Origin: Spirochaetaceae bacterium | GTDB taxonomy: Bacteria > Spirochaetota > Spirochaetia > SZUA-6 > DRHE01 | NCBI GenBank assembly: GCA_020353535.1 | Contig: CP070696.1 | Location: 4,328,549-4,392,548 of the forward strand | Length of the DNA stretch: 64,000 bases | Reading direction: 5' to 3' | Shown: positions 1 to 8,376 of the stretch, in pieces | Position numbering within the stretch: the first letter of the stretch is position 1 | Layout of the letters: every line of letters starts with the position of its first letter | The notes under the pieces: generated by a model | The model's database searches: none | What the model saw: the letters and a program-made list of their open reading frames with translations, nothing else | What the model was told of the DNA's origin: nothing | Made by a program: the position numbers and the translations under genes

Positions 1-1
1 C

Positions 2-181
2 AAACACGAGCAGGAGGTTATGCGCAGCCGTTTCGGGGATCACTGGCTCGGTTTTTCGAGGGAGGAAATCGAATCCTGGCTCGAGGAGGCGGGATTCGAT
101 ATCCAGGAGCGCAAGCAGTACCCGGTGCGTAGGGGACTTGAGGTATTTCTGTATCGCGGCAGCAAACGGGAGCAAACCTAG
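2..181 (+). CDS. C-terminal fragment of a SAM-dependent methyltransferase (probably an ArsR-methyltransferase fusion)
   Basis: This open frame enters from the left edge and stops with TAG at 179-181. The visible 59 residues include 'RSRFGDHWLGFSREEIESWLEEAGF', split here as RSRFGDHWLGF then SREEIESWLEEAGF. That is the typical tail of class I methyltransferases in which a C-terminal helix and strand follow the core. Proteins with this tail often carry an N-terminal ArsR-type helix-turn-helix and lie next to ahcY, where SahR-like regulators sense S-adenosylhomocysteine. The adjacency to ahcY is seen here. The regulator domain is outside the window, so the ArsR part is inference. Confidence 0.55.
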   Translation, partial: KHEQEVMRSRFGDHWLGFSREEIESWLEEAGFDIQERKQYPVRRGLEVFLYRGSKREQT

Positions 182-257
182 AGAGTCCGCGATCGGCTCG
201 ACGCGAGTCAAGGTTACAACAGCATGACATTAGCAATATAAAGGAAGGAACAAACGA

Positions 258-1682
258 ATGAGCACATTGGAACTTGACCTGAAACTGACCCACAAGGTTG
301 CCGATCCGGCTTTGGCCGAATGGGGTCGCAAGGAAATCGATCTGGCGGAGAAAGAAATGCCGGGTCTAATGGCGGTGCGGGAGAAGTACGGCAGCGAAAA
401 ACCGCTTGAGGGCCTGAAGGTCACAGGCAGCCTGCACATGACCATCCAGACCGCCGTTCTTATCGAAACCCTGCAAAGCCTGGGAGCGGATGTGCGTTGG
501 GCATCCTGCAACATCTTTTCCACCCAGGATCACGCCGCGGCAGCCGTGGCAGCAGCCGGCTCCGCCGCCGTATTCGCCTGGAAGGGGGAAAGCCTACAGG
601 AGTACTGGTGGTGTACTGAACAAGCTCTGACCTGGCCCGACGGATCAGGACCCGATCTGATCGTAGATGACGGCGGGGACGCCACCCTGTTCGTCCATCA
701 GGGAGTCAGGGTAGAGGAGGATCCCTCACTGCCGGAGAAGGGGGGCTACGACCCGGAGATGGCCATCATAATGGCCCGCCTCAAACTCAGTCTGGCCCGC
801 GATCCCAAACACTGGCAGGGCGTAGCGAAGCGGGTTCGCGGGGTCTCGGAGGAAACCACCACCGGAGTCCACCGGCTGTATCAGATGATGGAACGGGGCG
901 AACTGTTGTTCCCGGCCATCAATGTCAACGATTCGGTGACCAAATCGAAGTTCGACAACCTGTACGGCTGCCGGGAATCCCTGGCCGATGGGATCAAGAG
1001 GGCAACGGATATCATGGTGGCGGGAAAAAAGGTTGTGGTCTGTGGCTACGGCGACGTGGGCAAGGGCTGCGCACAGTCCATGAGGGGTTTCGGGGCACAG
1101 GTGTTCATAACCGAGGTGGATCCGATCTGCGCCCTCCAGGCGGCCATGGAGGGTTTTCCCGTGTCTACCATGGAGGAGCTGGCCGCGATCGGAGATATCT
1201 TCATTACGGCCACCGGCTGCTGCAATGTAATTCGGGCGGAGCACATGGAACAGATGAAAGATGGGGCAATCGTCTGCAACATCGGGCATTTCGACTGCGA
1301 GATTGAAATGCGTTACCTAACCAACACCCCGGAATGTGAGGTTCAAAACATAAAACCCCAGGTGGATCGCTGGACCCTCCGCTCCGGACGCTCCATACTG
1401 ATCCTGGCCGAAGGACGCCTGGTGAATCTGGGCTGTGCCACCGGTCATCCCAGCTTTGTCATGAGCGCCAGCTTCACCAACCAGATCCTGGCTCAACTGG
1501 AGCTGTCCCGGAAGAAATTGGAGAAAAAGGTCTACACTTTGCCGAAGCGCCTGGATGAGGAGGTTGCCCGCCTGCACCTTCCACATCTGGGGGTGAAACT
1601 CACAGGTTTGAGGCCTACTCAGGCCGAGTACCTCGGTATCCCGAAGGAAGGACCGTTCAAGCCCGAGCACTATCGCTACTAG
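258..1682 (+). CDS. ahcY: Adenosylhomocysteinase
   Basis: This 474-residue cytoplasmic enzyme splits S-adenosylhomocysteine to adenosine and homocysteine using bound NAD, and so relieves product inhibition of methyltransferases. The substrate-binding signature runs from about residue 59 ([13 protein letters not shown], then [12 protein letters not shown]). The NAD-binding loop GYGDVGKG is at 263-270, and the protein ends with the family-typical KPEHYRY. Length and motifs are complete. The start is supported by AAGGAAGGA 8-16 bases upstream. It follows the methyltransferase fragment by 76 bases, which fits a SAM-recycling transcription unit. Confidence 0.97.
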   Translation: MSTLELDLKLTHKVADPALAEWGRKEIDLAEKEMPGLMAVREKYGSEKPLEGLKVTGSLHMTIQTAVLIETLQSLGADVRWASCNIFSTQDHAAAAVAAAGSAAVFAWKGESLQEYWWCTEQALTWPDGSGPDLIVDDGGDATLFVHQGVRVEEDPSLPEKGGYDPEMAIIMARLKLSLARDPKHWQGVAKRVRGVSEETTTGVHRLYQMMERGELLFPAINVNDSVTKSKFDNLYGCRESLADGIKRATDIMVAGKKVVVCGYGDVGKGCAQSMRGFGAQVFITEVDPICALQAAMEGFPVSTMEELAAIGDIFITATGCCNVIRAEHMEQMKDGAIVCNIGHFDCEIEMRYLTNTPECEVQNIKPQVDRWTLRSGRSILILAEGRLVNLGCATGHPSFVMSASFTNQILAQLELSRKKLEKKVYTLPKRLDEEVARLHLPHLGVKLTGLRPTQAEYLGIPKEGPFKPEHYRY

Positions 1683-1696
1683 AGGCCTTAGCGCTT

Positions 1697-1736
1697 TCCG
1701 GGATTGCAGCCCGGCACTTCCTGGGTTTGCAGCCCG
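1697..1736. repeat. Short imperfect direct repeat behind ahcY
   Basis: Two near-identical stretches, GGGATTGCAGCCCG and GGGTTTGCAGCCCG, follow the ahcY stop codon. Each can fold into a small hairpin by pairing GGG or CCGGG with CCC or CCCGG. There is no T-run, so a classical intrinsic terminator is not supported. They may still be weak termination or processing structures. Confidence 0.35.
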
Positions 1737-1788
1737 CTGCTTTCCGGCGGTCGCTACCCGCGAGGCGATACCAGAACCTGCCCGGAAC

Positions 1789-1817
1789 TTGACAACCCGG
1801 CGATTCCCCCGTATTTT
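1789..1817 (+). promoter_or_regulatory. Sigma-70-type promoter for the ketopantoate-reductase-like gene
   Basis: A perfect -35 box TTGACA (1789-1794) is separated by 17 bases from TATTTT (1812-1817). The predicted start of transcription is near 1824, about 17 bases before the ATG at 1841. No Shine-Dalgarno sequence is visible in that short leader. Confidence 0.6.
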
Positions 1818-1840
1818 GGTGGCGGCTCCGAAATCTTGGT

Positions 1841-2845
1841 ATGCACGTTGCGATTTTAGGCTGCGGCAGTCTGGGCGGCGTGATGGCCGCCCGGCTGGCC
1901 GAACAGCCGGACTTCGATCTTACCGTCATCGATCGCGATCCCCGAATCGTTGAAGCGATAGGGAGGAACGGATTGATCCTCCGCCAGGGGAAAAGGGCGC
2001 GGACCTTCTCCGTACGCCTGGTGGAGGAGGCTCAGGATTTGTGCTTCGACGCCCTGATCCTGGCAACCAAGGCGGGCAGCCTGCTGGAAGCCGCAACGAG
2101 GCTGAAAGACAACCTGGCTCCCCAGGCCTGCGTGATCACTGTTCAAAACGGACTGGCGGCTCTCGATCTGATCGACGCGGTCGGAGCGGACCTGCTGGTT
2201 CCCGGCTGCGTGCTTTGGGGTGCCTCCATGGAGTCACCCGGCGAGTACAGGATCACCAACTCGGGCAGTTTCATCGTCGGGGGGCTTGGACAGACCGGGG
2301 TGAATGTGACCAGGGCTCAAGCTCTGCTGTCCCGGGTATTTCCGGTGACGGTCTCCAACAACATTCGAGGGGTTCTCTGGTCGAAACTGGCCATCACCAC
2401 GACCTTTACCACTCTGGGGGCTATCACCGGCTTGTCTTTCGGAAAACTGGCTGCAAGCAGGGAGATCCGGAACATCATGCTGAGAATAGGCCGGGAGCTG
2501 ATTGAGGTTGGGCGAGCCGAAGGCATCACCTTCGAGCCCCTCACTCCCGCCCTGAACATCGAACGCTTTCTTTCGGATCAGGGATACTCCCGTGCTCTCA
2601 AGCACCTCTTGATCCGCATCCTCGGCTACAAAAACCGGCATGATCAATCCTCGATGCTCGATTCGCTCCGGCAGGGCCGCAAGACCGAGATCGAGTTCAT
2701 CAACGGCCGGCTTGTGCAGAGCGCGGATCGGACGGGCCTTGCGGTTCCTTACAATCGGCTTGCGGTGGACCTGATCCGGGAGATGGAGGAAGGCAGGCGC
2801 CAGGCGGCACGGGAAAACCTGGCCGTCTTTCGCAGTCTGGACTGA
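1841..2845 (+). CDS. Ketopantoate reductase family (ApbA/PanE-like) NADP oxidoreductase
   Basis: The 334-residue protein opens with a Rossmann dinucleotide loop, MHVAILGCGSLGG, and acidic residues after beta-2 (VIDRDPR). The middle has the family pattern TKAGSLLEAA followed by VITVQNGLAALDLI. The C-terminal helical domain contains KLAITTTFTTLGAITG and SSMLDSLRQGRKTEIEFINGRLV, which matches the ketopantoate reductase C-terminal domain, where NG(x) and the catalytic lysine region lie. It probably reduces a 2-keto acid with NADPH. The ketopantoate role in coenzyme A synthesis is possible but unproven, because no panB or panC is nearby. The start is set by the promoter at 1789-1817. Confidence 0.85.
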   Translation: MHVAILGCGSLGGVMAARLAEQPDFDLTVIDRDPRIVEAIGRNGLILRQGKRARTFSVRLVEEAQDLCFDALILATKAGSLLEAATRLKDNLAPQACVITVQNGLAALDLIDAVGADLLVPGCVLWGASMESPGEYRITNSGSFIVGGLGQTGVNVTRAQALLSRVFPVTVSNNIRGVLWSKLAITTTFTTLGAITGLSFGKLAASREIRNIMLRIGRELIEVGRAEGITFEPLTPALNIERFLSDQGYSRALKHLLIRILGYKNRHDQSSMLDSLRQGRKTEIEFINGRLVQSADRTGLAVPYNRLAVDLIREMEEGRRQAARENLAVFRSLD

Positions 2846-2907
2846 AGCGTCCTGTTCCAGATGAGGTGGAGTGTTAGGGGGGCGGAGAAAAAGGGGAAGA
2901 AAACGGG

Positions 2908-3540
2908 ATGGGGTCGAACAAACGGGACCTGTTTCTAAAGGTCGGTGAGCGGCTGTTCAGCCGCTACGGGTACAAAGACGTCAACATCGAAGACATCACC
3001 AAGGAAGCCGGTGTCGGCACGGGAAGCTTTTACACCTACTTCTCGAGCAAGGAAGGCTTCTACGAACAGATCCTCGACAATCTGGAGAGCCAGGGAATCC
3101 GCTCGGTGGATCGTTTGGTGGGGGGCTTTAAATCCCCGGTAAACAAGATGAAGGCGCTGTACCGCTTCACGACCCTGGGGATCAAGAACAATCCCATCCT
3201 GCTCGGAATTCTCACCGGAGACAAGAAGTACATCTACCCGGGACAGCAGAACCGGTTGGCCGGCAAGAGCCTGCTTCGCAGTCATGTGGAAAAGGTGATC
3301 TCCCAGATTATCCGGGAAGGAAGCCGCAAAGGGGTGTTTCGGGTTCGCCAGTACAAGAATCCCAGGCGTATGGTCCTGGCGATCTATGACGCGATTCTCA
3401 TGAACCTCGATTCCGTCAGGGCGGAGGATCTGATGAACGATATCCTGCGCCTGCTGGAACGAGGCTTGAAGCGTAGAGTGCGGCTTCCCGGAAGCGGCAC
3501 GCTGCGGGATCGACGCAAGGTGCGCAGAAGCGAGGAGTGA
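2908..3540 (+). CDS. TetR/AcrR family transcriptional regulator
   Basis: The 210-residue protein begins with a TetR helix-turn-helix at about residues 8-54: ERLFSRYGYKDVNIEDI, then AGVGTGSFYTYFSSKEGFY. This 'YFxSKExxY' ending is diagnostic. The C-terminal two thirds is a poorly conserved helical ligand domain ending in a basic tail. It converges on the alpha-oxoamine synthase gene 28 bases downstream. TetR proteins usually bind AT-rich palindromes, and the only such element nearby is the 35-bp palindrome at 6315-6349. A link between the two is inference only. Confidence 0.9.
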   Translation: MGSNKRDLFLKVGERLFSRYGYKDVNIEDITKEAGVGTGSFYTYFSSKEGFYEQILDNLESQGIRSVDRLVGGFKSPVNKMKALYRFTTLGIKNNPILLGILTGDKKYIYPGQQNRLAGKSLLRSHVEKVISQIIREGSRKGVFRVRQYKNPRRMVLAIYDAILMNLDSVRAEDLMNDILRLLERGLKRRVRLPGSGTLRDRRKVRRSEE

Positions 3541-3568
3541 AGGGCTGTTTTTGAGCCCCTGGTGAGTT

Positions 3569-4819
3569 CTAACGGTTTCTCAGAGAAGGTTTTTCGGAAA
3601 GATCGAGATTCATCCGGTCCCGCATTTTCTTGAAGGCCTCCACGGTCAGATCCACATCTTCGTCGCTATGGGAAGCGGTGGGGATCATGCGGAACATCAC
3701 CACTTCTCTGGGTACAACCGGATAGGTCACCCCGGATACGAATACTCCATAATCTTCGCGGAGCATCTTGATCATGCCCATGGCGATCTGCTCGCTGCCA
3801 GCGGGAACGTACACCGGTGTAATGGGAGAGCGGGTATCGCCGATATCGTATCCCAGCGCCGTCAATCCCTGCTGCAGCCTCTTGGCAACCGCCCACATTC
3901 TTTCGCGATATTCCGGATGATTCTCTATCAATTCCAGTGAGGCCTCCAGGGCATCGACGTATATCATGGGCAGGCTCTTGGCAAACACGTTGGTACGAGC
4001 ATTGTACTTGATGTAGCGCACCACCTCTTCCTCCCCGGCTGTTACACCGCCGATGGCGGCAAAGGCTTTGGCGAAAGTCCCGAAGTACAGATCGATTTTG
4101 TCCTGTACGCCGAAATGCTCACCCAAGCCGCGACCATGTTCCCCCATGACTCCGAAACCGTGAGCATCGTCTACGAACAGGCGGGCTTCATAGCGGTCCT
4201 TGAGCTCGCAGATCCCCGGCAGATCCGCCAGATCACCCCGCATACCGTACACGCCTTCGATTACGATCAGGATCCCCCCTTTACGCTGGCGGTGTGCTGC
4301 CTTGAGATGATGCTCCAGGTGTTCCAGGTCGTTGTGTTTGAAGGGACGGAATCGCCGCCCAGCCGAGGCCAGGATCGTACCATCCACAATGCTGGCGTGG
4401 CTCAAGCGATCCATGACTATCACATCATCCGGTCCGACCAGAGCGCTGATGGTGCCCATCACGCCGAGGTACCCGTAGTTGAACAGGGCGGCAGCCGGCT
4501 TCTGCAGAAAGGCTGCTAACTTCTTCTCCAGGGCGATGTGGCGATCCGTATTCCCGGTCAGCATCCGGGAACCCATCGGTGTGAACGTTCCCCAGGCTTC
4601 CAGGGATTTTCGGGCTGCGCTTCTCACCTCTTCATTGCCCGCCAATCCCAGATAGTTGTTGACGGCCCACATAACGACTTCTTTTCCCTGATAGGTCATG
4701 CGCGGACCGGGGACTCCATCCAACACGGGCCGGGAAAAAAACATATCGTTCCGGACGCGAAAATAGCCGAAGTAACCGCCGTCTCCACGGCATTTGTCGA
4801 ATAGATCTGGCATACCCAT
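3569..4819 (-). CDS. Alpha-oxoamine synthase (SPT/Kbl family), candidate cysteate acyltransferase
   Basis: This 416-residue PLP enzyme belongs to the family that condenses an amino acid with an acyl thioester and releases CO2. Visible features are NNYLGLA (54-60), SHAS (140-143) that stacks on PLP, VDDAHG (216-221) and the PLP lysine K251 in GTFAKAFAAIGG. The N-terminus, with 'VPGPRMTYQGKEVVMWAVNNYLGLA', resembles a version common in Bacteroidota rather than ordinary Kbl or BioF. It lies 64 bases downstream of the cysteate-synthase-like gene on the same strand. That neighbour suggests the amino acid is cysteate and the product 3-dehydrocapnine, a sulfonolipid precursor. Family membership is sure. 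The substrate is inferred from context, and serine or glycine remain alternatives. Confidence 0.8.
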   Translation of the reverse strand: MGMPDLFDKCRGDGGYFGYFRVRNDMFFSRPVLDGVPGPRMTYQGKEVVMWAVNNYLGLAGNEEVRSAARKSLEAWGTFTPMGSRMLTGNTDRHIALEKKLAAFLQKPAAALFNYGYLGVMGTISALVGPDDVIVMDRLSHASIVDGTILASAGRRFRPFKHNDLEHLEHHLKAAHRQRKGGILIVIEGVYGMRGDLADLPGICELKDRYEARLFVDDAHGFGVMGEHGRGLGEHFGVQDKIDLYFGTFAKAFAAIGGVTAGEEEVVRYIKYNARTNVFAKSLPMIYVDALEASLELIENHPEYRERMWAVAKRLQQGLTALGYDIGDTRSPITPVYVPAGSEQIAMGMIKMLREDYGVFVSGVTYPVVPREVVMFRMIPTASHSDEDVDLTVEAFKKMRDRMNLDLSEKPSLRNR

Positions 4820-4883
4820 CTCCTTTATTCGCCTTCAGTACAGATTCGCTGTTATAGAGATCCGCTTGTTTTCAGCTCGCTTG

Positions 4884-6188
4884 CTATGCGGGTGTCTTGA
4901 TCGGCGCGTGCAGGAGCTGCTTTTCCAGCTGGCTGTGGCTGATATTCTTCGAGGCAAACAGGTAGTCCGGCTGGACGGCCTGAATGGTCTCTTCCAGCTC
5001 GAGCCGTTTTCGACCTCCCCCTGTCAGATTCAAGAGAACCACGTCGGAGGAGTCAATAGTTCCCTGGCGCACGGCCCGTACCAGTCCGGCCAGGGCTACT
5101 TCCGCCGCGGGATCGAGATCACACCCCTCCAAGGATTCGAACAGCCACCCGGCCAGCAGCGCCTCTTCACTGGTCACTGAATACATCTGCCCGGCGGTAT
5201 CAGTGAGGGCATCGTACACACCTCCGCTGATTCCATAGGGAGGTTTACGGTTGCTTAATACCCCTGAATGCAGCCTGTGAATCCGATCCTTCGCCTCCTT
5301 TTCAGTCATCGGAGGAAGATCCCTGGATTCCACTGCCCAGGCATCGCTCATCAGGGCAAAGGGCTCGTTCTGTACCAGATGGAGCTTCATCCTATGGCTG
5401 CCGTACCGTCCTTCACGATTTAAGCGCCGACTCATCTCCCAGGCGGCGATACCGCCTGTTCCGCTGCCCACCGCCTGAAAGTAGTGGTCGGGAACCTTGC
5501 CGATCGCCTCCACTGCGGCCAGGACAACCGTACCCATGCCATCACGGCGGGCGACGTTCTTGGCTCCTCCTTCCGGAAAATATCCATCCAGCTCTGCTAT
5601 CTTTGCCGCCAGCTCGATGGCATCGAGATAATCTCCATCGCCCTGCAGCACGGCCAGCTTCACTTCCGGGTGCTTTTCGACTGTCAGCCACATCGCCGGC
5701 AGGGCGGCTTCCGGCACAACGATCAGGGCCGGAACGGCGTGGCGGGAACAGGTTTGCAGGAACGCCCGACCGGTATTTCCCGCCGAGGAGACCACCAGTG
5801 TATCATCGCATCCTTCAGGTCTGCGGGCGCAGACGGGAAAGGCTTCCAACTCTTTGAAGCTGCAGGTTTCCATAACTCCGCCCCGTTCGGGCCAGTAGCC
5901 ATTGAAGGCCAGCCAGAGATTCTCCAGACCGATTCGCTCTGCCAGATTCTCACTTCGAAATACAGCAGTTCTAACAGGTGTGTCGAAAACGCTGCGGATC
6001 GGCAACCACTGGCTATATCGAAAGAGTCCCGGATGATCCGGCTGAAGCGTCAGCGGTTCCTGTCCATACTCGGAGCGCAACAGGGCAGGACCGTGATCCT
6101 CGTCGCAGTGAAGCAGGAAACGGTCTTCCGCATCCGCGTGTAATTTCCCGCAGCGTGCGCATTGCAGTTTGTAGCTGTCAGTTTCCAT
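4884..6188 (-). CDS. Cysteate synthase-like PLP enzyme (threonine synthase fold)
   Basis: The 434-residue protein starts with a Cys-rich N-terminal segment (CARCGKL, 10-16) and continues with an FNGYWPE motif (95-101). The PLP lysine is K112 in CSFKELEA, followed by the phosphate-binding SSAGNTG (134-140) and a C-terminal LTGGGRKRL. This pattern matches what is known of archaeal cysteate synthase, which converts O-phosphoserine and sulfite to L-cysteate, rather than housekeeping threonine synthase. The chosen ATG (6186-6188) has GGAG 8 bases upstream. An upstream extension of 30 residues is open but lacks the family pattern. It heads a two-gene minus-strand unit with the alpha-oxoamine synthase and diverges from a sulfite-forming reductase. 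The call rests on remembered motif similarity, so a threonine synthase relative of other specificity remains possible. Confidence 0.75.
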   Translation of the reverse strand: METDSYKLQCARCGKLHADAEDRFLLHCDEDHGPALLRSEYGQEPLTLQPDHPGLFRYSQWLPIRSVFDTPVRTAVFRSENLAERIGLENLWLAFNGYWPERGGVMETCSFKELEAFPVCARRPEGCDDTLVVSSAGNTGRAFLQTCSRHAVPALIVVPEAALPAMWLTVEKHPEVKLAVLQGDGDYLDAIELAAKIAELDGYFPEGGAKNVARRDGMGTVVLAAVEAIGKVPDHYFQAVGSGTGGIAAWEMSRRLNREGRYGSHRMKLHLVQNEPFALMSDAWAVESRDLPPMTEKEAKDRIHRLHSGVLSNRKPPYGISGGVYDALTDTAGQMYSVTSEEALLAGWLFESLEGCDLDPAAEVALAGLVRAVRQGTIDSSDVVLLNLTGGGRKRLELEETIQAVQPDYLFASKNISHSQLEKQLLHAPIKTPA

Positions 6189-6314
6189 TGATTTTTCTCC
6201 ATCTCGGGCTTTTCCCACGGTGAATGACCTTTGCCGCATTTTCAACCTTCCCCGGGTCTTACCGCTGAAACATATCACAAAAGCAAAAAAAAAGAAAGGG
6301 CAATTTTTTTTGAT

Positions 6315-6349
6315 ACCGAATAAATGAATATATTATTCATTTATTCGGT
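6315..6349. promoter_or_regulatory. Perfect 16-bp inverted repeat, putative operator between cysteate synthase and cysH
   Basis: ACCGAATAAATGAATA and its exact reverse complement are separated by TAT. The element lies in the divergent intergenic region (6189-6487), flanked by A- and T-tracts that would bend DNA. The core TGAATA-N3-TATTCA resembles operators of TetR-type fatty-acid regulators such as Bacillus FadR. It is AT-rich and no genes converge on it, so a terminator role is unlikely. It is 50 bases upstream of the cysH -35 box and 127 bases upstream of the cysteate synthase start. Confidence 0.65.
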
Positions 6350-6398
6350 TCTTTAGATTTTTTTTCCGGATTTTTTTAATTTCTTATGATGTCGAATC

Positions 6399-6428
6399 TT
6401 GACAGCTGACACTTCGCTCTTCCATACT
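6399..6428 (+). promoter_or_regulatory. Promoter of cysH
   Basis: TTGACA (6399-6404) and CATACT (6423-6428) are spaced by 18 bases. GAGGAG at 6474-6479 provides a ribosome binding site 8 bases before the cysH ATG. Confidence 0.55.
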
Positions 6429-6487
6429 ATCGTAATGAACCTTCTGTGAGCCTTCGAATTCCGGCTTGATACAGAGGAGAAAATCGG

Positions 6488-7192
6488 ATGAATGCAGTTG
6501 CAGAGAAAAATCCCGTATCCTACCTCGTTGATCAATTAACGTTCAATGAAAAGGTCGAGCGTTCCTTGGCCTTGATCGAGAATGCCTACCGGGAGTTCGG
6601 TGAAACCCTGGTTGTGGCCAACAGTCTCGGAAAAGATTCGGTGGCGGTCTGGCATCTGGCCAAGCAGATAAGTTCGGCCATTCGCGGATTCATTGTTACC
6701 ACCCGCTTCAAGCCCAAAGAAACGAAGGAGTTCATGCGCGAACAGATCAGAGCCTACCCGGAACTCCAGGTGTTCCAAAACGATGAAGCAATCCCTCATA
6801 ACCTGTACGCGATGGATCCGGATCGCTGCTGCGATCTGCTCAAAGTCAAGCCGACCCGCCGGGCGATCGAAGATATGGGGGTGCGCTGTTGGGTCACGGG
6901 CCTGCGCTGCACCGAAGGCCGAACCCGTACCGACTACCAGGAGGTCGAGGAACGTGATAGGGGACTGGTCAAGCTCAATCCGATTCTGCTGTGGAAGGAA
7001 CGGGAGGTCTGGCAGTATTTGGCCCTCAACAACGTGGGAGTGAATCCCCTGTACGCCAGGGGATATCGCTCTCTGGGCTGCGAGCCCTGCACTCGAATCA
7101 CCAGCGATGACAACGAACGGGCCGGCCGCTGGGTCGGAACGAGCAAGTGCGGCGGCGAGTGCGGTATCCACACCCGCCCGCTTAAGGCTTGA
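6488..7192 (+). CDS. cysH: Fe-S-type adenylyl-sulfate (APS/PAPS) reductase, sulfite-forming
   Basis: The 234-residue cytoplasmic enzyme reduces APS, or PAPS, to sulfite with thioredoxin. The PP-loop is NSLGKDS (45-51). Four cysteines typical of the 4Fe-4S APS-reductase branch are present, CC at 114-115 and CEPC at 198-201. The catalytic cysteine is C225 in ECGIH near the C-terminus. No other assimilatory sulfate genes (ATP sulfurylase, sulfite reductase) are adjacent. Instead it diverges from the cysteate-synthase-like gene, so its sulfite may be channelled into cysteate. Housekeeping cysteine synthesis is the conventional alternative. Confidence 0.9.
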   Translation: MNAVAEKNPVSYLVDQLTFNEKVERSLALIENAYREFGETLVVANSLGKDSVAVWHLAKQISSAIRGFIVTTRFKPKETKEFMREQIRAYPELQVFQNDEAIPHNLYAMDPDRCCDLLKVKPTRRAIEDMGVRCWVTGLRCTEGRTRTDYQEVEERDRGLVKLNPILLWKEREVWQYLALNNVGVNPLYARGYRSLGCEPCTRITSDDNERAGRWVGTSKCGGECGIHTRPLKA

Positions 7193-7215
7193 ATTTCACT
7201 GGCTTTGTATAACAG

Positions 7216-8277
7216 CTAATCCTTTACCCGATTGAAGGCCAGGCTCCTCAACATCCACCTCGGCAGCGCCCTGTCCGGGTGCCGCTTGGTGAGATCGAGG
7301 TACCAGCCCCACTTCTTGACGATCTCCAGTTTATGGGGTTCCACGAACTCGATGAGGGTTCCATCCGGATCTTCGGCGTAGGCGAAGCGTCCGGCGGAGT
7401 CGCCCATGTCGAATCCGCTGGCACTGTCAACTGTAAAGGGTTGACCGAACTGTTCGCAGCGGCGTTTGAGTTTGTCCATCCCGTTCACGTCAAAGCAGAC
7501 GTGGATGAACCCCAGATCACCCCAGTAGCGATCGGCGAATATCTTCCTCGGCTGCCTGTCCAGGGATTGAAACAGCTCGATTCTGGTCGGTCCCAGGACG
7601 GGAGAGAAGGCACCCCTACGGGGTTGACTGTGGCTGAGCAGCATGCGACGGAACTTGCCACTTCCGCCAGGAAGAGGCTTCAAGTCGTCGAACACTCCCG
7701 TCCGATCGTAGATGACGCTGTCATAACCCAGGATCTCCGCATAGAACTCCCTGGATTTGTCTACGTCGCTGCTTCCGATCGAACAGCCCGCCGCTCCACC
7801 TGTTGGATATTTGGTTTTTAAGAACCAACCATTGCTCTCGATGACTTGAAAGATAAGTCCGAAGGGATCGCGGAGGAAAAAATGAGCGGTTCCCGACGGG
7901 TCGGCGGTTACACCGCCCAGCAATTCCACATCCTGGGCCTGCAGAAAGGTGAATGCCACCCGCACATCCCGCGCCTTAATTCGGGCCGAGAAGATCCCCA
8001 GGTCTCCGAGTCGCACCTGGAATTCCGGCGCCTGGGTTTTTCTGCTCTTGTACTGCCAGACCTCCAACCCGCCTCCGCCCTGAAGGTTCAGCGCCAGAAT
8101 GGCGTGTCGGGCTCTGGGCTTTCCTCCCGTGTAGGGCAGCATCAGGGCTGCCTCTCCGTCGTCTTCGAACACCCGAATGTCGAAACCGAGTTTTTTACGG
8201 TACCACCGAAAGGCGCCGTCCAGATCCGGGATTCCGGCGCCGATCTGCTGTATTCCACTGATGATATACTCGTTCAT
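7216..8277 (-). CDS. Two-domain VOC (glyoxalase/dioxygenase superfamily) protein
   Basis: The 353-residue protein carries two vicinal-oxygen-chelate modules. The first, about 8-130, opens GIQQIGAGIPDLDGAFRWY. The second, about 165-320, begins near CSIGSSDVDKSREFYAEILGYD and ends AYAEDPDGTLIEFVEP. VOC proteins bind a metal through paired modules and act as lyases, isomerases or ring-cleaving dioxygenases. The C-terminal WGWYLDLTKRHPDRALPRW extension is unusual, and its function is unknown. It converges on cysH (24-base gap) and diverges from kbl, so it is probably its own transcription unit. Confidence 0.8.
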   Translation of the reverse strand: MNEYIISGIQQIGAGIPDLDGAFRWYRKKLGFDIRVFEDDGEAALMLPYTGGKPRARHAILALNLQGGGGLEVWQYKSRKTQAPEFQVRLGDLGIFSARIKARDVRVAFTFLQAQDVELLGGVTADPSGTAHFFLRDPFGLIFQVIESNGWFLKTKYPTGGAAGCSIGSSDVDKSREFYAEILGYDSVIYDRTGVFDDLKPLPGGSGKFRRMLLSHSQPRRGAFSPVLGPTRIELFQSLDRQPRKIFADRYWGDLGFIHVCFDVNGMDKLKRRCEQFGQPFTVDSASGFDMGDSAGRFAYAEDPDGTLIEFVEPHKLEIVKKWGWYLDLTKRHPDRALPRWMLRSLAFNRVKD

Positions 8278-8376
8278 AGCTCAAGCGAAGAGCTTAGCGA
8301 TACTCCAGCCTCACGTCAAGGCAGGCCTGGCCGCGTTGCCTGGACGAAGCCGTAGCGGTGGTACTATCATGTTCTC

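Noticed and set aside
258-1682. S-adenosylhomocysteine riboswitch before ahcY
   Set aside because: The 76-base gap after the methyltransferase stop shows no conserved riboswitch elements.
4884-6188. Coenzyme M biosynthesis as the role of the cysteate-synthase-like gene
   Set aside because: No comA, comB, comC, comD or comE genes are nearby, and the partner gene is an alpha-oxoamine synthase; kept only as an alternative.
6315-6349. Reading the palindrome as a bidirectional terminator
   Set aside because: The stem is AT-rich and lies between divergent starts, where no message ends are expected.
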